A DNA stretch of 14,155 nucleotides from assembly GCA_025774615.1 (NCBI GenBank), contig JALGVQ010000069.1, positions 1 to 14,155 on the forward strand, read 5' to 3'. This stretch comes from a bacterium. Its GTDB lineage: Bacteria; Blakebacterota; Blakebacteria; Blakebacterales; Blakebacteraceae. Every line of letters starts with the position of its first letter. The stretch's first letter is position 1. This document shows, in pieces, positions 13,382-14,155 of this stretch. The translations under genes were made by a program, and so were the position numbers. The notes beneath the pieces were generated by a model. The model saw only the letters and a program-made list of their open reading frames with translations, was not told the origin of the DNA and did not search any database.

Positions 13382-14155
13382 GTGTCTCGTAACCTTATGA
13401 ACAGGCCTGACAGACCGACGATGAGTGCCAGCAGGGGCACCCAGTCCCCGGTGCTCGCGTACGGTGTCATTCCCGTCTCAGGCCATACTCGCGCCAGTAT
13501 CGCATCCTTCCGGTAAAGCGGGGTAGCGTGATGGATCCTGCCCCATCGGTCAATGACGGCCGAGATGCCGCTATTCGCCGCCCGGATCACCGGTCTGCGG
13601 AACTCTACTGCCCGTAGAGCTGCGATCCTCAGATGCTGATATGGTCCGGCTGTCTTCCCGAACCAGGCGTCATTGGTGATGACGCTCAGGACCCGGGCGC
13701 CGTTGACGACCTCCGGTCTGACAAGTCGGGTGAACGCGCTTTCATAACAGATCAGCATGCCGATCGGAGGCACGCCTGGAGTGTTTTCCTTCCCGCCGAG
13801 AAGCGGCGCTCCCTCCCCCATCGAGAAATCGGACCAGCCCATGCTCCAGTCGCGCATGAAGCTGAATATCTGCTGATAGGGGACCCGCTCTCCGAATGGT
13901 ACGAGCAGTCGCTTGTTGTAGATCTCTTCACCCTGCGAAACACCATCACCAGTGACCATCATCGCCGAGTTGAAGTACCTGGAGGGCTGCTCCCCCCGAG
14001 TGGCGGAGAAGGCTCCCGTCAAGATCGGCAGACCCAGGTCCTTCTGCAGGCCGGTTGCAAACCGGTGTGCCCGAAGAGAGAAGTTCAGGTACTGCGGTAT
14101 CGCCGTTTCAGGCCACACAACGAGTTCCAGCCCCTCGCCGGCCCGGGCAACAGCC
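13369..14155 (-). CDS. lnt: apolipoprotein N-acyltransferase Lnt, C-terminal half (partial at window edge)
   Basis: Lnt adds the third acyl chain to lipoproteins at the outer face of the inner membrane. About 261 residues are visible; the frame continues past base 14155, so the N-terminal transmembrane part is outside. The nitrilase-like domain shows its catalytic triad: Glu in VVWPETAIP (codon 14109-14107), Lys in YNKRLLVPFGE (13914-13912) and Cys in MLICYES (13749-13747). The spacings (65 and 55 residues) are close to those of E. coli Lnt (E267, K335, C387). Further family sequence: YFNSAMMV, GVPPIGMLICYESAF, SVITNDAWFG, HLRIAALRAVEFRRPVIRAANSGISAVID. The last helix is PLLALIVGLSGLFIRL. It is the first visible gene of a leftward operon and overlaps the sigma-factor gene by 13 bp. 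The window also encodes two lipoproteins that would be substrates. Confidence 0.96.
   Translation of the reverse strand, partial: AVARAGEGLELVVWPETAIPQYLNFSLRAHRFATGLQKDLGLPILTGAFSATRGEQPSRYFNSAMMVTGDGVSQGEEIYNKRLLVPFGERVPYQQIFSFMRDWSMGWSDFSMGEGAPLLGGKENTPGVPPIGMLICYESAFTRLVRPEVVNGARVLSVITNDAWFGKTAGPYQHLRIAALRAVEFRRPVIRAANSGISAVIDRWGRIHHATPLYRKDAILARVWPETGMTPYASTGDWVPLLALIVGLSGLFIRLRDTCPY

Overview
This window looks like chromosomal DNA from a Gram-negative bacterium, roughly 58% GC by eye. Evidence for a two-membrane cell: an apolipoprotein N-acyltransferase (lnt), two predicted lipoproteins, a secreted HtrA-like protein, a membrane-anchored anti-sigma factor and a binding-protein-dependent ABC importer of the type that is often paired with an outer-membrane receptor. 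I cannot name the phylum. Dense packing, many 10-17 nt overlaps and an NtrC-type regulator would fit a deep-branching environmental lineage (FCB or Gemmatimonadota-like), but that is a guess. I see no tRNA, rRNA, CRISPR array, transposase or phage gene.

Layout, left to right. (1) 1-162, minus: 5' end of truA, cut by the window edge just after its catalytic Asp. (2) 408-746, plus: a small four-helix membrane protein with its own sigma70-like promoter; it converges on (3). (3) 885-1666, minus: ssb followed by an unrecognised translationally coupled gene. A sigma54-like -24/-12 element lies upstream of ssb, and a UUCG-loop hairpin with a U-rich tail lies at the end. (4) 1905-3290, minus: an NtrC-family sigma54 activator with its own sigma70-like promoter, directly upstream of the sigma54-like site. 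(5) 3457-4422 and 4506-5312, plus: an EamA/DMT transporter and a lipoprotein that also carries a C-terminal membrane helix. (6) 5369-14155, minus: eight closely packed genes read in the order lnt (3' part), ECF sigma factor, zinc-type anti-sigma factor, secreted HtrA-like protein with PDZ domain, substrate-binding protein, FecCD/BtuC-type permease, ABC ATPase, valS.

Functional reading. The right-hand half is probably an envelope-stress and nutrient-import locus. The sigma/anti-sigma pair resembles RpoE/RseA, and the next gene takes the position mucD (an HtrA protease) holds after algT-mucA-mucB-mucC in Pseudomonas. Here, however, the HtrA-like protein has lost the catalytic His and Asp at the expected positions and keeps only the Ser, so it looks like a pseudoprotease with a PDZ domain. 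The anti-sigma factor ends in a hydrophobic -VSF carboxyl terminus that should lie in the periplasm, similar to the C-terminal peptides HtrA PDZ domains bind. A PDZ pseudoprotease that senses or protects its own anti-sigma factor is the most interesting hypothesis here; it is inference. The second point of interest is the left-hand module: a sigma54 activator with a GTFTGA variant motif, a sigma54-like promoter, and an SSB without the usual acidic DDxPF-type tip.
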